From Treponema sp. (GTDB taxonomy: Bacteria; Spirochaetota; Spirochaetia; Treponematales; Treponemataceae), in NCBI GenBank assembly GCA_016294035.1, contig JAEDCT010000001.1, forward strand, positions 124,001-188,000: DNA of 64,000 nucleotides. The letters are read 5' to 3'. The position numbers and the translations under genes were made by a program. The notes under the pieces were generated by a model, which saw nothing but the letters and a program-made list of their open reading frames with translations, was not told where the DNA came from and searched no databases. Position 1 is the first letter of the stretch. Every line of letters starts with the position of its first letter. Shown in pieces: positions 33,305 to 41,128 of this stretch.

Positions 33305-35179
33305 TTAATTGATTTCCTTTGCACCCCATGGACTACCTGATGCGGAACCATGATAATAGATATGGGGAATGTCTTTGAATGCAAAATCTCCAATTGAAGT
33401 TACACCATCCGGAATGACTAGAGATGTCAAAGAACTGCAGTCACTGAATGCATATCTTCCAATTGAAGTGACGCCATCAGGAATATCTATCGATGTCAAT
33501 AACTTGCAATCACTGAATGTAACACTTCCAATTGAAGTAACACCATCCGGAATATTTACCGATGTCAGTGAACTGCAGCCGCAGAATGCAGAATCTATTG
33601 ATGTGACGCTATCAGGAATATTTACCGATGTTAGTGAACTGCAGCCGCAGAATGCACCGGATATTGTTGTGACGCTATCCGGAATATTTACCGATGTCAG
33701 TGAACTGCAGCCGTAGAATGCACCGGATATTGTTGTGACGCCATCCGGAATGTTTACCGATGTCAGTGAACTGCAGTCGTGGAATGCAGAATCTCCAATC
33801 GAAGTGACGCCATCCGGAATGTTTACCGATATCAATGAACTGCAGCCTCGGAATGCAAAATTTCCAATCGAAGTGACGCCATCCGGAATGTTTACCGATA
33901 TCAATGAACTGCAGCCTCGGAATGCAGATTTTCCAATTGAAGTGACGCCATCGGGAATATTTACTGATGTCAGTGAACTGCAGCCGTCGAATGCGCTAGA
34001 TCCAATCGATGTTACACTGGATGGAAGTAGAACAGAGTTTAAGCATATACAACTATTAAAACTTGGAGTTTTTGTAAAATCACATTCTGATAGATCCAGT
34101 GCAATTTTATATCCTCCAATATTTTCCATTATTGAATAATCTGTTGATTTTTTAATCTTAACTTTTAATAATTTATCAGATGGAATATTATATTTTTGTA
34201 TTACAGATTTGATTCCATTCCATGGTACATATAAAACTGAGTCGCAAACAAAAGTTTTGTCCGCTTTTGTTCCTTTTTCTATTTTGTCTACATAACCTTT
34301 ATCTTCATTGTTTTTTTCATACCATCCATGAAACTGAAATTCTTCTGGAAAATCGGCTTGTGTTGGTAAATCAATCTGCATATATTCATTGAAGTTCAAT
34401 GGAGCAACAAATCCTTCCTTGAACTGTGCAAAATCCATTTCATAATTTATTGTATAAAAATGATTGATCTGATTTACTTCTAGATTTCCTGTACTTTCAT
34501 AACCGGCAGAAACTCTTATAATACTGCTATAGGTATTAACTGGTAAAGAATCATCTGCATTCTGATAAAAGAAGAATCTTAAGATAAACACACCATTTAA
34601 AACATCCTGTTTCAAATAACTGACATTTGATCTACTTGAATTTGTTATAACTAGTTCCTCTTCTTCAAAACTTTCAACTGGTTGATTGTTCAATGTAAAA
34701 AGACCAGCTGTAATTTTTTCTGCAGAATTTATTGGGATGGAAAGATCAACTTTGATTTTACCGGTACCATAGACTTCACTCATATCGAAAGAAAGAGTAT
34801 TAACTCCATTAATTATCTGCTTATTTATGGTAGATGAAAGTACATTGAATTCACCATTTTTTGCATAAAGACTGAACTGCCAGTTTCCTGTAGTTATTTC
34901 GATAAGGTTATTTGACGAAGACTGCATCTGGCTATAGCTATCCCATGACCCAATTGTTTTTTCTTCATTTCCATTCAATCTTCCTTTTAAAACGAATTTT
35001 AAGTTTTCAAAAGGTTTATAAGAAGGCATTATGGTTCTATACGCTGAGTCGGTAGATAGACTGATATATGCTTTTCCATTGGATTCTGGAGTTTTATCTT
35101 CGATGATGTTTGTACAGCTAGAAAACAAGAATGTGAACAAAATTATTAAAATGGATCCATAGTTTTTTAGTTTATTCAT
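33305..35179 (-). CDS. BspA-like leucine-rich-repeat lipoprotein
   Basis: The signal peptide ends in a lipobox (FLFSSC, about residue 22). Residues to about 370 are a mixed beta-rich region with a Listeria-Bacteroides-like FHGWYEKNNEDKGY segment. About ten tandem 21-23 residue LRR_5/TpLRR repeats follow (consensus CSSLTSVNIPDGVTSIG..AF.G). Such proteins bind host matrix or other bacteria. Several repeats are nearly identical at DNA level, so copy number may vary by recombination. The last repeat ends HIYYHGSASGSPWGA. Confidence 0.9.
   Translation of the reverse strand: MNKLKNYGSILIILFTFLFSSCTNIIEDKTPESNGKAYISLSTDSAYRTIMPSYKPFENLKFVLKGRLNGNEEKTIGSWDSYSQMQSSSNNLIEITTGNWQFSLYAKNGEFNVLSSTINKQIINGVNTLSFDMSEVYGTGKIKVDLSIPINSAEKITAGLFTLNNQPVESFEEEELVITNSSRSNVSYLKQDVLNGVFILRFFFYQNADDSLPVNTYSSIIRVSAGYESTGNLEVNQINHFYTINYEMDFAQFKEGFVAPLNFNEYMQIDLPTQADFPEEFQFHGWYEKNNEDKGYVDKIEKGTKADKTFVCDSVLYVPWNGIKSVIQKYNIPSDKLLKVKIKKSTDYSIMENIGGYKIALDLSECDFTKTPSFNSCICLNSVLLPSSVTSIGSSAFDGCSSLTSVNIPDGVTSIGKSAFRGCSSLISVNIPDGVTSIGNFAFRGCSSLISVNIPDGVTSIGDSAFHDCSSLTSVNIPDGVTTISGAFYGCSSLTSVNIPDSVTTISGAFCGCSSLTSVNIPDSVTSIDSAFCGCSSLTSVNIPDGVTSIGSVTFSDCKLLTSIDIPDGVTSIGRYAFSDCSSLTSLVIPDGVTSIGDFAFKDIPHIYYHGSASGSPWGAKEIN
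33350..34060 (-). repeat. Tandem LRR-coding DNA repeats
   Basis: About ten copies of a roughly 63-69-base unit carry shared blocks such as GACGCCATCCGGAATGTTTACC (split) and GAACTGCAG on the plus strand. Neighbouring units at 33650-33950 are nearly identical. The repeats open false ORFs on the plus strand. Confidence 0.85.
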
Positions 35180-35192
35180 AAAAAAATCTCCT

Positions 35193-36029
35193 TTAATCTT
35201 TTACAGTAAATTCATATGAGGCAGAAAAAACTTCACCTTTTTCATTTCTTACTACGGCCATAACAATATGGTGTCCAGGTCGTAAATCAGGATTGACAGT
35301 AAGTGGTGAGTAGGTTTGTGAATGAACAGATTCCATTTTTTCATCTAAAAACCATGTGTAGGTGACATATCCACCTGAAGCTGTAAAAGTTACATTTGAA
35401 TAATTAAGAAAATTATCATCAGATTGACTATAAACAGGTGATGTTGCTGAAATAACTGATTTTGTAACATGCACGGTAAATTCGTCATTAAATCCAGCGT
35501 ATGAAACGGTGATTGTTTTGTCACCGGCTGAATCGAAATTGCTTCTGTTTGATGGACTGGTTGAATAGTCTGAAATTTCTACAGAATTTCCATCATTACA
35601 ATTTTTTAGAACGATCAATCCCGTTAAATCCAATGGTTCACTTATATGATAATTTTTCTTTATATTTTCTGTATCTATTGAAATTCCTGTGACGGATACA
35701 GGTTCAACATTTATTTTAAAACTTTCAGTGAAATCTGCATAAGAAACTGCGACATCAATTTCCCCTGTTGAATCAAAACTACTATTATTTTCTGGAATCG
35801 TTGTATAATCTGTAACAATTCTTGAAGAATTATCATTAAAAAATGCAGTGACTTTTAAATTATTTAAATCTAATCTTTCACTCTGAAAATAACTGTTTTT
35901 GACACCATTCGTATCAATTACTATTTTTGTAATAACTGGTGGTGGACTATCAGACGATGCTTCGGATGAACAACTTAATGCATTAAAAAGTATAAGACAA
36001 CAAAGAAATCCAATAAGACTATTTTTCAT
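35193..36029 (-). CDS. Lipoprotein with bacterial Ig-like (Big_3) domains
   Basis: The signal peptide ends FNALSC. Two Ig-like repeats follow (about 30-105 and 110-190), each with the pattern KxxYxxSExLDLxxLxV, followed by DYSTxPSNxSxFDSxGxxxxxVSYAxFxxxFxVxV. A third beta domain lies at 195-278. It is a cell-surface protein, likely co-transcribed with the BspA-like gene 14 bases downstream. The partner or ligand is unknown. Confidence 0.85.
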   Translation of the reverse strand: MKNSLIGFLCCLILFNALSCSSEASSDSPPPVITKIVIDTNGVKNSYFQSERLDLNNLKVTAFFNDNSSRIVTDYTTIPENNSSFDSTGEIDVAVSYADFTESFKINVEPVSVTGISIDTENIKKNYHISEPLDLTGLIVLKNCNDGNSVEISDYSTSPSNRSNFDSAGDKTITVSYAGFNDEFTVHVTKSVISATSPVYSQSDDNFLNYSNVTFTASGGYVTYTWFLDEKMESVHSQTYSPLTVNPDLRPGHHIVMAVVRNEKGEVFSASYEFTVKD

Positions 36030-36214
36030 AATATTGTATTCTCCCTTGTAGATTAAGAATTTGTTTTAATGTAAAATTGACTGTATTAAATTTATGAAAA
36101 CAGTTTTATTCACATTCTAATACAGTATAATAAACTTTATTCAGTATATCAATAAGATAAAATAAATAATAATTAACTGTTATTTTTTAACCAAATTATT
36201 GAAATAATTTGATC

Positions 36215-36547
36215 ATGCGACTTCAAGAAATTTTTATTGAAAATTTAAAAAATTTTAGAAAGCAAAAAGGTATGACTCAAATGGATTTAACGATAGCCAT
36301 TGATAAAAGTTATAACTATATCAATGGAATTGAACAAGGAAAATCATTTCCACAAATTGATGTAATTGAAAAAATATCTGAAGTTCTACAAATCAATCCC
36401 GCAGAATTATTTGATGAAAATTCAATCGCAAAAAATATCATAAGAAATAATAAAGAATTTTTAGCAGAAGAAATTGCAAAAAGAATACAGAAAAGTATTT
36501 GTAAAAATGTGGAAAAAGATTTAAAGCGTATATTAAAAAGTTATTAA
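36215..36547 (+). CDS. XRE-family transcriptional regulator
   Basis: The 110-residue protein has an N-terminal helix-turn-helix (NFRKQKGMTQMDLTIAI, SYNYINGIEQGKSFP) and a basic C-terminal helix (LAEEIAKRIQKSICKN). It is divergent from the Big_3/BspA-like genes and may regulate them. The codons are very A+T-rich compared with neighbouring core genes. Confidence 0.85.
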   Translation: MRLQEIFIENLKNFRKQKGMTQMDLTIAIDKSYNYINGIEQGKSFPQIDVIEKISEVLQINPAELFDENSIAKNIIRNNKEFLAEEIAKRIQKSICKNVEKDLKRILKSY

Positions 36548-36660
36548 TATTCTACACAGAATGATCATTTAAAATTCTGAATCGCTTTTCATTTTGAAAT
36601 ATTATGGTTTTAAAAATGTATTAGCATTTACAATTCCAAATCTACAATTTCCGATTTGTA

Positions 36661-37464
36661 TTACTCGCCATCATGAAAATCAAGATAAAGTTGACCATCA
36701 GGGATATTTATTATATATATCCAGCCATTTTCATCTGTTTTTGTGTGGATTTCAAACTCTTCATCTTCATGAATTACATATATTACGCACTTTCGGTTTG
36801 AAATTGGTTTTCCAGTTAAGTTATTCTTGAACTGAGTTTTTACCCAGTTAGTTCCGTCCAGAGTGATGTTCTTTGCGATGAGAGGTGAATGAAGTATTTC
36901 ATCCGAATCGATTTTCTTAGGACGACGTGCTGAATCACGTTCCGCTTTTTCTGGTTTTGTAAGTATGTTTATATAACTAATATTTTCTTCAGAATATATA
37001 AAAGAAATCAGAAAATCCTGAGATTCATAGAATATTGCATATCCATTGTCCGTCCACCCATTAGGAAAGTCCTCAAGGACAACGTTTTTCGGCTTTCCTA
37101 CGTATTTTCCAAGAAACAAATCATCTGTCGGACTGAATATTTCCACAGTATCGATTGTCCACGAACGATTTTTTACATATTTTATCCTGTAGATAAATTC
37201 CTCCGCTCCGCACGTAATGGTACAGGCTTCTCTCCAGCCGTGTTTTTTGTCAAATGCATCCGTATCCTTTGGACCGTGCACTTCGTATTCAGGTTCTTTG
37301 CCGAAATAGTCACTGTAAGATGACAGGATTCCTTGATGTGCATAATCAAAAATCGTTTTTTCTGCGACAGAACTTTTAAAACCTCTGTTCGTTGCACATG
37401 AAGCAAAGATACTTATCAGCATAAGTGCCGAAAGTATGTTAATTGTGATTTTGTTTGTTTTCAC
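36661..37464 (-). CDS. Lipoprotein with C-terminal Ig/prealbumin-like domain
   Basis: The GTG at 37464 (VKTNKITINIL) follows GGAGG by five bases and gives a signal peptide with lipobox IFASCA. A longer frame to 37494 reads through the attC leader. A later beta domain (GKPISNRKCVIYVIHEDEEFEIHTKTDENGWIYI) resembles carboxypeptidase regulatory-type folds. The N-terminal half is unfamiliar. It starts right after the R' box and palindromic leader of attC-like site 3. Confidence 0.7.
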   Translation of the reverse strand: MKTNKITINILSALMLISIFASCATNRGFKSSVAEKTIFDYAHQGILSSYSDYFGKEPEYEVHGPKDTDAFDKKHGWREACTITCGAEEFIYRIKYVKNRSWTIDTVEIFSPTDDLFLGKYVGKPKNVVLEDFPNGWTDNGYAIFYESQDFLISFIYSEENISYINILTKPEKAERDSARRPKKIDSDEILHSPLIAKNITLDGTNWVKTQFKNNLTGKPISNRKCVIYVIHEDEEFEIHTKTDENGWIYIINIPDGQLYLDFHDGE

Positions 37465-37472
37465 TATTCCTC

Positions 37473-37550
37473 CGTGCCCCAATGGTGCATCCACATAACT
37501 AGCGTTTTAAACGATGGCGGGGTCGACCCGACATCCGATTTGAAACTGTT
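37473..37550 (-). other. attC-like site 3, split by IS110-family element
   Basis: This is the R'/L'/L'' part of an attC-like site. On the plus strand CACATAAC (37492-37499), GTTTTAAAC (37504-37512) and ATTTGAAACTG (37538-37548) match the boxes of sites 1 and 2. The matching R'' box GTTATGTG lies at 39246-39253, on the far side of the insertion element. A TGCCCCA/TGGTGCA leader (37475-37489) precedes it. Confidence 0.55.
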
Positions 37551-37639
37551 GAAAATCATTAAGGTCCCAGGCTTATCATGCTAAGATAGATAAGTCCATC
37601 AGGGCACAATATCCTAATTTATTCGACAGGGGAACCTTA

Positions 37640-38689
37640 ATGAGATTCTATAAGAACCAGCATCAATTTTACATCGGCATCGACCTGCATGCAAGGACTA
37701 TGTATGTCTGTGTCATCAACAATCTTGGTGAAACCGTATTCCACAAGAACATGGCCTGTTCCACAGAAAATCTGGAACTCGTAACAAACACATTCGGGAA
37801 AGATATTGTAATCGGCGTTGAGTGCATTTTTACCTGGTACTGGATTGCAGACTTCTGTGCCGAAAACGGTATCGACTTTGCCCTGGGGCATGCACTGTAC
37901 ATGAAAGCAATTCATGGCGGAAAAACAAAGTCTGATAAGATTGACTCGGAGAAGATTGCAAACATGCTTCGTGGCGGAATGTTTCCCATTGCATACGCAT
38001 ATCCAAAGGCAAAGCGTGCAGTACGCGACCTTCTCAGAAGACGGCTTTTCTTTGTACGCCAGCGGGCTGAACTTTCAGTGCATCTTCAGAACACAAACCA
38101 TCAGTACAACATAAACGAACCTCTGACATCGTCCAGAATGAGAAGTGAAACCTATAGGAATACGATACCTGAAAAATTCAGTGACCCTGCCACACTCAAA
38201 ATGGTGAACGCGGATCTTTTCATGTTTCAGGCTTATCATGACATCATTACCAAGCTGGAGTTTCAGATTGAGGACATGATGGAAATTCAGGATCCTTACT
38301 CTTTCAGTCTGCTGCGTTCGATTCCAGGTCTTGGCTTCATTCTTCCGCTTACGATTCTTTATGAAATAGACAGCATATCCCGTTTTCCCGACGTCGGAAA
38401 ATTCATTTCTTACTGCCGCCTTGTAAAATGTGCGCATGAATCAGCTGGCAAAAAAGAGAAAGGCGGACACAACAAGATTGGCAACGTCCACCTCAAATGG
38501 GCTTTTTCAGAAGGCGCAGTTCTATTTCTTCGTAACAATGAACGCGGACAGAAATGGCATGAGCAGCTTGTATCAAGATACGGAAAGGCAAAGGCTATGA
38601 GCCTTATCGCACAGAAGCTTGCAAGGACTGTGTTCTACATGCTCAAGCGGAAGGAACCTTTTGATCCTGACAAATTCTACGGTGAATGA
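37640..38689 (+). CDS. IS110/IS1111-family DEDD transposase
   Basis: The 349-residue protein has an N-terminal RuvC-like DEDD domain: Asp15 in YIGIDLHAR, Glu61 in VIGVECIF and Asp99/Asp102 in KSDKIDSEKIA. The C-terminal Transposase_20 domain is LRSIPGLGFILPLTILYEID with GHNKIGNVHLKWAFSEGAVLF, which holds the conserved Ser region. The protein looks complete. IS110-type enzymes use a guide RNA from a flanking non-coding region to choose targets. Confidence 0.93.
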   Translation: MRFYKNQHQFYIGIDLHARTMYVCVINNLGETVFHKNMACSTENLELVTNTFGKDIVIGVECIFTWYWIADFCAENGIDFALGHALYMKAIHGGKTKSDKIDSEKIANMLRGGMFPIAYAYPKAKRAVRDLLRRRLFFVRQRAELSVHLQNTNHQYNINEPLTSSRMRSETYRNTIPEKFSDPATLKMVNADLFMFQAYHDIITKLEFQIEDMMEIQDPYSFSLLRSIPGLGFILPLTILYEIDSISRFPDVGKFISYCRLVKCAHESAGKKEKGGHNKIGNVHLKWAFSEGAVLFLRNNERGQKWHEQLVSRYGKAKAMSLIAQKLARTVFYMLKRKEPFDPDKFYGE

Positions 38690-38690
38690 C

Positions 38691-38895
38691 AGGACGGAAC
38701 GGTGAGCACCTCGCATAACTGAAGCATTAAACGGTGAGTCTTATGAAAAATGTGGATTATATGCTGCCAGACAGCCTTACACATTCTGACTATATGCCGT
38801 GACTTCCCTAAACCGTGAATAGACACCGTTCCGGTCCTTACTTCGCAGCTTAGCTGCTCGGAGAGTCACTAAAAACAGTCCACTGGACTGTTTTT
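38691..38895 (+). ncRNA. Candidate target-guide (bridge/seek) RNA of the IS1111-like element
   Basis: Directly after the transposase stop, AGGACGGAACGGTG (38691-38704) pairs with CACCGTTCC-G-GTCCT (38824-38838), a 14-bp stem with one bulge closing a 120-base loop. GCAGC/GCTGC (38845-38857) and a perfect 11-bp hairpin (38871-38881 with 38885-38895, ACT loop) follow. The large loop has CATAACT-N6-TTAAAC (38714-38732), the same spacing as in attC-like site 3 (37494-37512). A 3' placement matches the IS1111 group. The RNA itself is unproven. Confidence 0.5.
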
Positions 38896-38899
38896 GCCA

Positions 38900-39229
38900 C
38901 TATGTGGCCGCTCCCTATATATTCTGTTTTGATTTGAAATAACAGGCTGACTGTCCTGGCTTTGACCTGCATATATAACTGTTGGAGCTGCTGCTACCAC
39001 TTAATCTTGCATCAGGCTTAGCCGGGTACCGAATGATTTCTTCAGCACTTCTTTTAGTGACTGACTATATGTGTTTGATTCAGGAAGCCTTTCCTGCAAT
39101 CCGCTTTGAATGACGATTCAGTTTTTGCTTTTTTATTTTGAATCTGAACTTCATTCTTCTCACAAAAGAAAGCTGCCTTAAAAAAGACAGCCTTGGGATA
39201 TTATTTTTTTATGAAATACTATTGACTAA
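38900..39229. other. Remaining non-coding right part of the IS element
   Basis: No gene is seen. At 39099-39110 the segment ATCCGCTTTGAA repeats the L'' arm of attC-like site 1 exactly, either a second guide-like stretch or a fragment of an older attC. The last 60 bases are A/T-rich and lead into the subterminal repeat. Confidence 0.4.
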
Positions 39230-39256
39230 CTGGGGCCTTATATGTGTTATGTGTTA

Positions 39257-39541
39257 CTACTTCATCATTGCTGAATAACTCAGATGATGTTCCCTTGCAT
39301 AATTTATAAAGTCTTTTTCTTCCTGAGTTACTCTTATCTGGAATTTCAATGGCTGTTTGAATTTTTGTTTTCTTCCGGCATTCTCTCTTGCTCCGCCATG
39401 TCCAAACTCTTTTTCATAAGCAGCAAGACCAGATTTTTTCATATATTCTTTTTCTGTTATGATTTTTTCATTTGCAGAAACTTCATTCGCCAACTTCTTA
39501 AAAACATAACCTTCTGAATCTTTTACAAATACATAATCCAT
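39257..39541 (-). CDS. Antitoxin-like protein paired with broken RelE-like toxin
   Basis: The 94-residue protein starts 2 bases after the toxin stop, behind GAGGTG. A central HGGARENAGRK and a PLKFQIRVTQEEKDFINYAREHHLSY segment suggest a ribbon-helix-helix-like DNA-binding or antitoxin fold. The stop codon lies 3 bases from the R'' box of attC-like site 3, again the cassette layout. With the partner toxin interrupted, it may act alone as a regulator. Confidence 0.65.
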   Translation of the reverse strand: MDYVFVKDSEGYVFKKLANEVSANEKIITEKEYMKKSGLAAYEKEFGHGGARENAGRKQKFKQPLKFQIRVTQEEKDFINYAREHHLSYSAMMK

Positions 39542-39543
39542 AA

Positions 39544-39840
39544 CTACACCTCTATCAATCTTGTTTCTGCAAGTTTTATTTTTTCTTTTGGAATTTTCTG
39601 TGTTTTTTTCACAAAGACTACTCCCACAACAATAATCTGGCCTTCTTTATATTTAAACAATGATCTAAGTTCATTGCTTTTTATTTCAAAGATTTTTTTC
39701 TGAATCGGTTTTACACGAACAAATTCAATACCTTCATTTTATATTTTCGCATATTCCGATTTCAATAATTCTTGTTGAGCCGGATCCAATGCTTTTATTT
39801 CATTTTCAACAGCTTCTAATTTTGTTACTTTGAACTTCAT
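39544..39840 (-). pseudogene. RelE/HigB (phage Gp49-like) toxin with in-frame stop
   Basis: From the ATG at 39840 the frame encodes MKFKVTKLEAVENEIKAL and LLKSEYAKI, then a TAA at 39739-39741, then continues in the same frame as EFVRVKPIQKKIFEIKSNELRSL, FKYKEGQIIVVGVVFVKKTQKIPKEKI and LIEV-stop. The second part is the typical RelE/Gp49-like core (FEIKS..LRSLF, VVGVVFVKKTQKIP). One base change has probably inactivated the toxin; restarting downstream would lose the N-terminal helices. Confidence 0.75.
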
Positions 39841-39846
39841 AGCCTA

Positions 39847-39874
39847 AATATACTATTTATTTTGAATTTGTCAA
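39847..39874 (-). promoter_or_regulatory. Promoter of the RelE-like/antitoxin cassette
   Basis: Minus-strand TTGACA (39869-39874) and TATATT (39847-39852) are separated by 16 bases. The expected transcription start falls almost at the toxin ATG (39840), so the transcript may be nearly leaderless. Confidence 0.6.
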
Positions 39875-39891
39875 CATATTCAAATAGATAC

Positions 39892-39914
39892 AAAAAAGAC
39901 AGGCTTGACCTGCC
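39892..39914 (-). terminator. Terminator after secreted pseudogene
   Basis: On the minus strand GGCAGG pairs with CCTGTC (39898-39914, one G-U pair), followed by six T. It separates the decayed gene from the toxin-antitoxin promoter. Confidence 0.6.
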
Positions 39915-39962
39915 GTACTAACAAATTTATTTCTAATAATATAGAGTTGTTTAATAATTCTT

Positions 39963-40333
39963 CTATTCTTCGAAATCAAAAAGAGGCATATCATTTGGAA
40001 TGAAAATCAAGAACTTACGCTATTTTTCTATCCATTCTCCTGTATCAACCCACATAGGTGCGTCAACAAAACATAAAACCATTTTCCACATTTATTGTCC
40101 TGAACATCACTTTTCAAAATTTCCAGGACTCTTACTTTCATTCCTCCCTCATGATTTAATGTTCGATATTTTACTTCTGCCGAATAATCTTTTTCAATTC
40201 TTAAATCTATTTCATCTTGTATTCTAAATGAGGACAATTCTTTTACTTTTAAGCAATCTGCCAAAGTGATTCCATGTGCATATGTCATAATTATAATAAG
40301 ATTAAAACAGATAAACAACAAAACTTTTTTCAT
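39963..40333 (-). pseudogene. Broken secreted protein gene
   Basis: The start has a signal peptide (MKKVLLFICFNLIIIMTYAHG) and a domain ending VQDNKCGKWFYVLL. There the first frame goes out (stop near 40028). The neighbouring frame picks up APMWVDTGEWIEK, a TAG at 40020-40022 and RKFLIFIPNDMPLFDFEE-stop. One frameshift and one nonsense change therefore break an otherwise coherent protein of about 120 residues. The family is not recognised. Confidence 0.65.
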
Positions 40334-40344
40334 TTTACATCTTC

Positions 40345-40370
40345 GTGCACCAGTGGTGCATCAACCTAAC
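40345..40370 (-). other. Cassette leader with R'-like box (site 4, partial)
   Basis: On the minus strand GTTAGGTT (40363-40370) is followed by the inverted repeat TGCACCA/TGGTGCA (40346-40360) and then the next gene start at 40333. This is the same arrangement seen after attC-like sites 1 and 3. Clear L and R'' arms upstream were not found. Confidence 0.4.
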
Positions 40371-40647
40371 ACAAACTCTCCGTATCCCGTATAAATTTAT
40401 TTACTGCATTTTTGTCCATACAATATTCAATATATTTTAAGTTTATTTTTTTAATAATAAAGCCAAAGATTAAAGAAATTCTTGACATAGATATATCAAT
40501 TCTATTTCTTCCTGTTGAATCATCTTTGCAGAACAATTCAAAATCAACATCAAAAATGAAATCATCAAGAATATAAAAAACTACGTAGATGCAGTGCTGG
40601 AAGAACTCTATCAAATTGATGTCAGATATTGATATAATCCTGCCATT

Positions 40648-40827
40648 ATGAATGATAATGAAAACAGCAAAAAAAAAAGACTCCAGTTAAAAACTGAAGT
40701 CTTTATAACATTAAGCCGCAACTTGTTGTCGGCTTGAAAACCTTTTCGACCGCAGGTGAAAACCTGTCGGGCGATTAAACTTTTTAGGCTGCAAACAGAG
40801 TTTGTCAGTCTGAAAAAGAATTAGCAG
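40648..40827. repeat. 180-bp perfect direct repeat, copy 1
   Basis: This copy is base-for-base the same as 41129-41308 as far as I can read. It contains four consecutive hairpins, the first being a strong terminator on the minus strand (40669-40701). The end includes the last bases of the gap stop codon region, so it derives from the gap 3' end. Confidence 0.9.
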
Positions 40828-41128
40828 CCGTTCGGCGGGGCCTCACTAGATCGCAGCCTTGCTCCCGGGAATGTCTGCAAACCCTCAGCCAGGGGGCTTC
40901 GGGCATTTTCCGGCGAATGCTGCGTCACTCGCATTCTTCTTCCGGAAAATGTTAATTGTACGTACCATCACCTTCGCGAAGTGTCGCTCGGCATTTTCGG
41001 CGGACACTGCACCGCAGTGTTCCTTTCTCCGAAAATGTGTGTAACAGTTTTCGTTGTCGTACCCACACTGCGAAGACTTGGAGCAGTGTGCGGGAGCGTT
41101 TTGCGGAGCAAGAAAGCGACCTTTATGA
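40828..41128. other. G+C-rich spacer with gap-like remnants
   Basis: About 300 bases separate the two repeat copies. Segments around TTAATTGTACGTACCATC (near 40950) and AACAGTTTTCGTTGTCGTACC (split, near 41043) resemble the last codons of gap at 41325-41375. G+C is clearly higher than in the neighbours, and short inverted repeats abound. It is probably a degenerated partial duplicate of gap's 3' end. No intact gene is present. Confidence 0.6.

Larger units (their letters stand above)
37549..39243 (+). mobile_element. IS110/IS1111-family insertion element in attC
   Basis: Subterminal inverted repeats AAGGTCCCAG (37561-37570) and CTGGGGCCTT (39230-39239) match at 9 of 10 positions and lie a few bases inside the ends, as in the IS1111 group. 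The element separates the L'' and R'' boxes of attC-like site 3. The transposase gene is followed by about 550 non-coding bases with strong structure. Exact ends are uncertain by a few bases. Confidence 0.65.

Noticed and set aside
33350..34060. Regular tandem repeats as a possible CRISPR array
   Set aside because: Units are coding, contiguous and lack unique spacers; they encode LRR motifs.
33369..34139. Plus-strand ORFs of 115 and 134 residues with internal repeats
   Set aside because: They are antisense shadows of the LRR-coding tandem repeats of the BspA-like gene.
37637..38012. Minus-strand ORFs opposite the IS110-family transposase
   Set aside because: They are antisense shadows of a well-conserved transposase.
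40366..40614. 82-residue minus-strand ORF
   Set aside because: It starts with TTG, has no ribosome binding site, reads into the R'-like box and shows no domain. It may be a gene fragment but cannot be supported.
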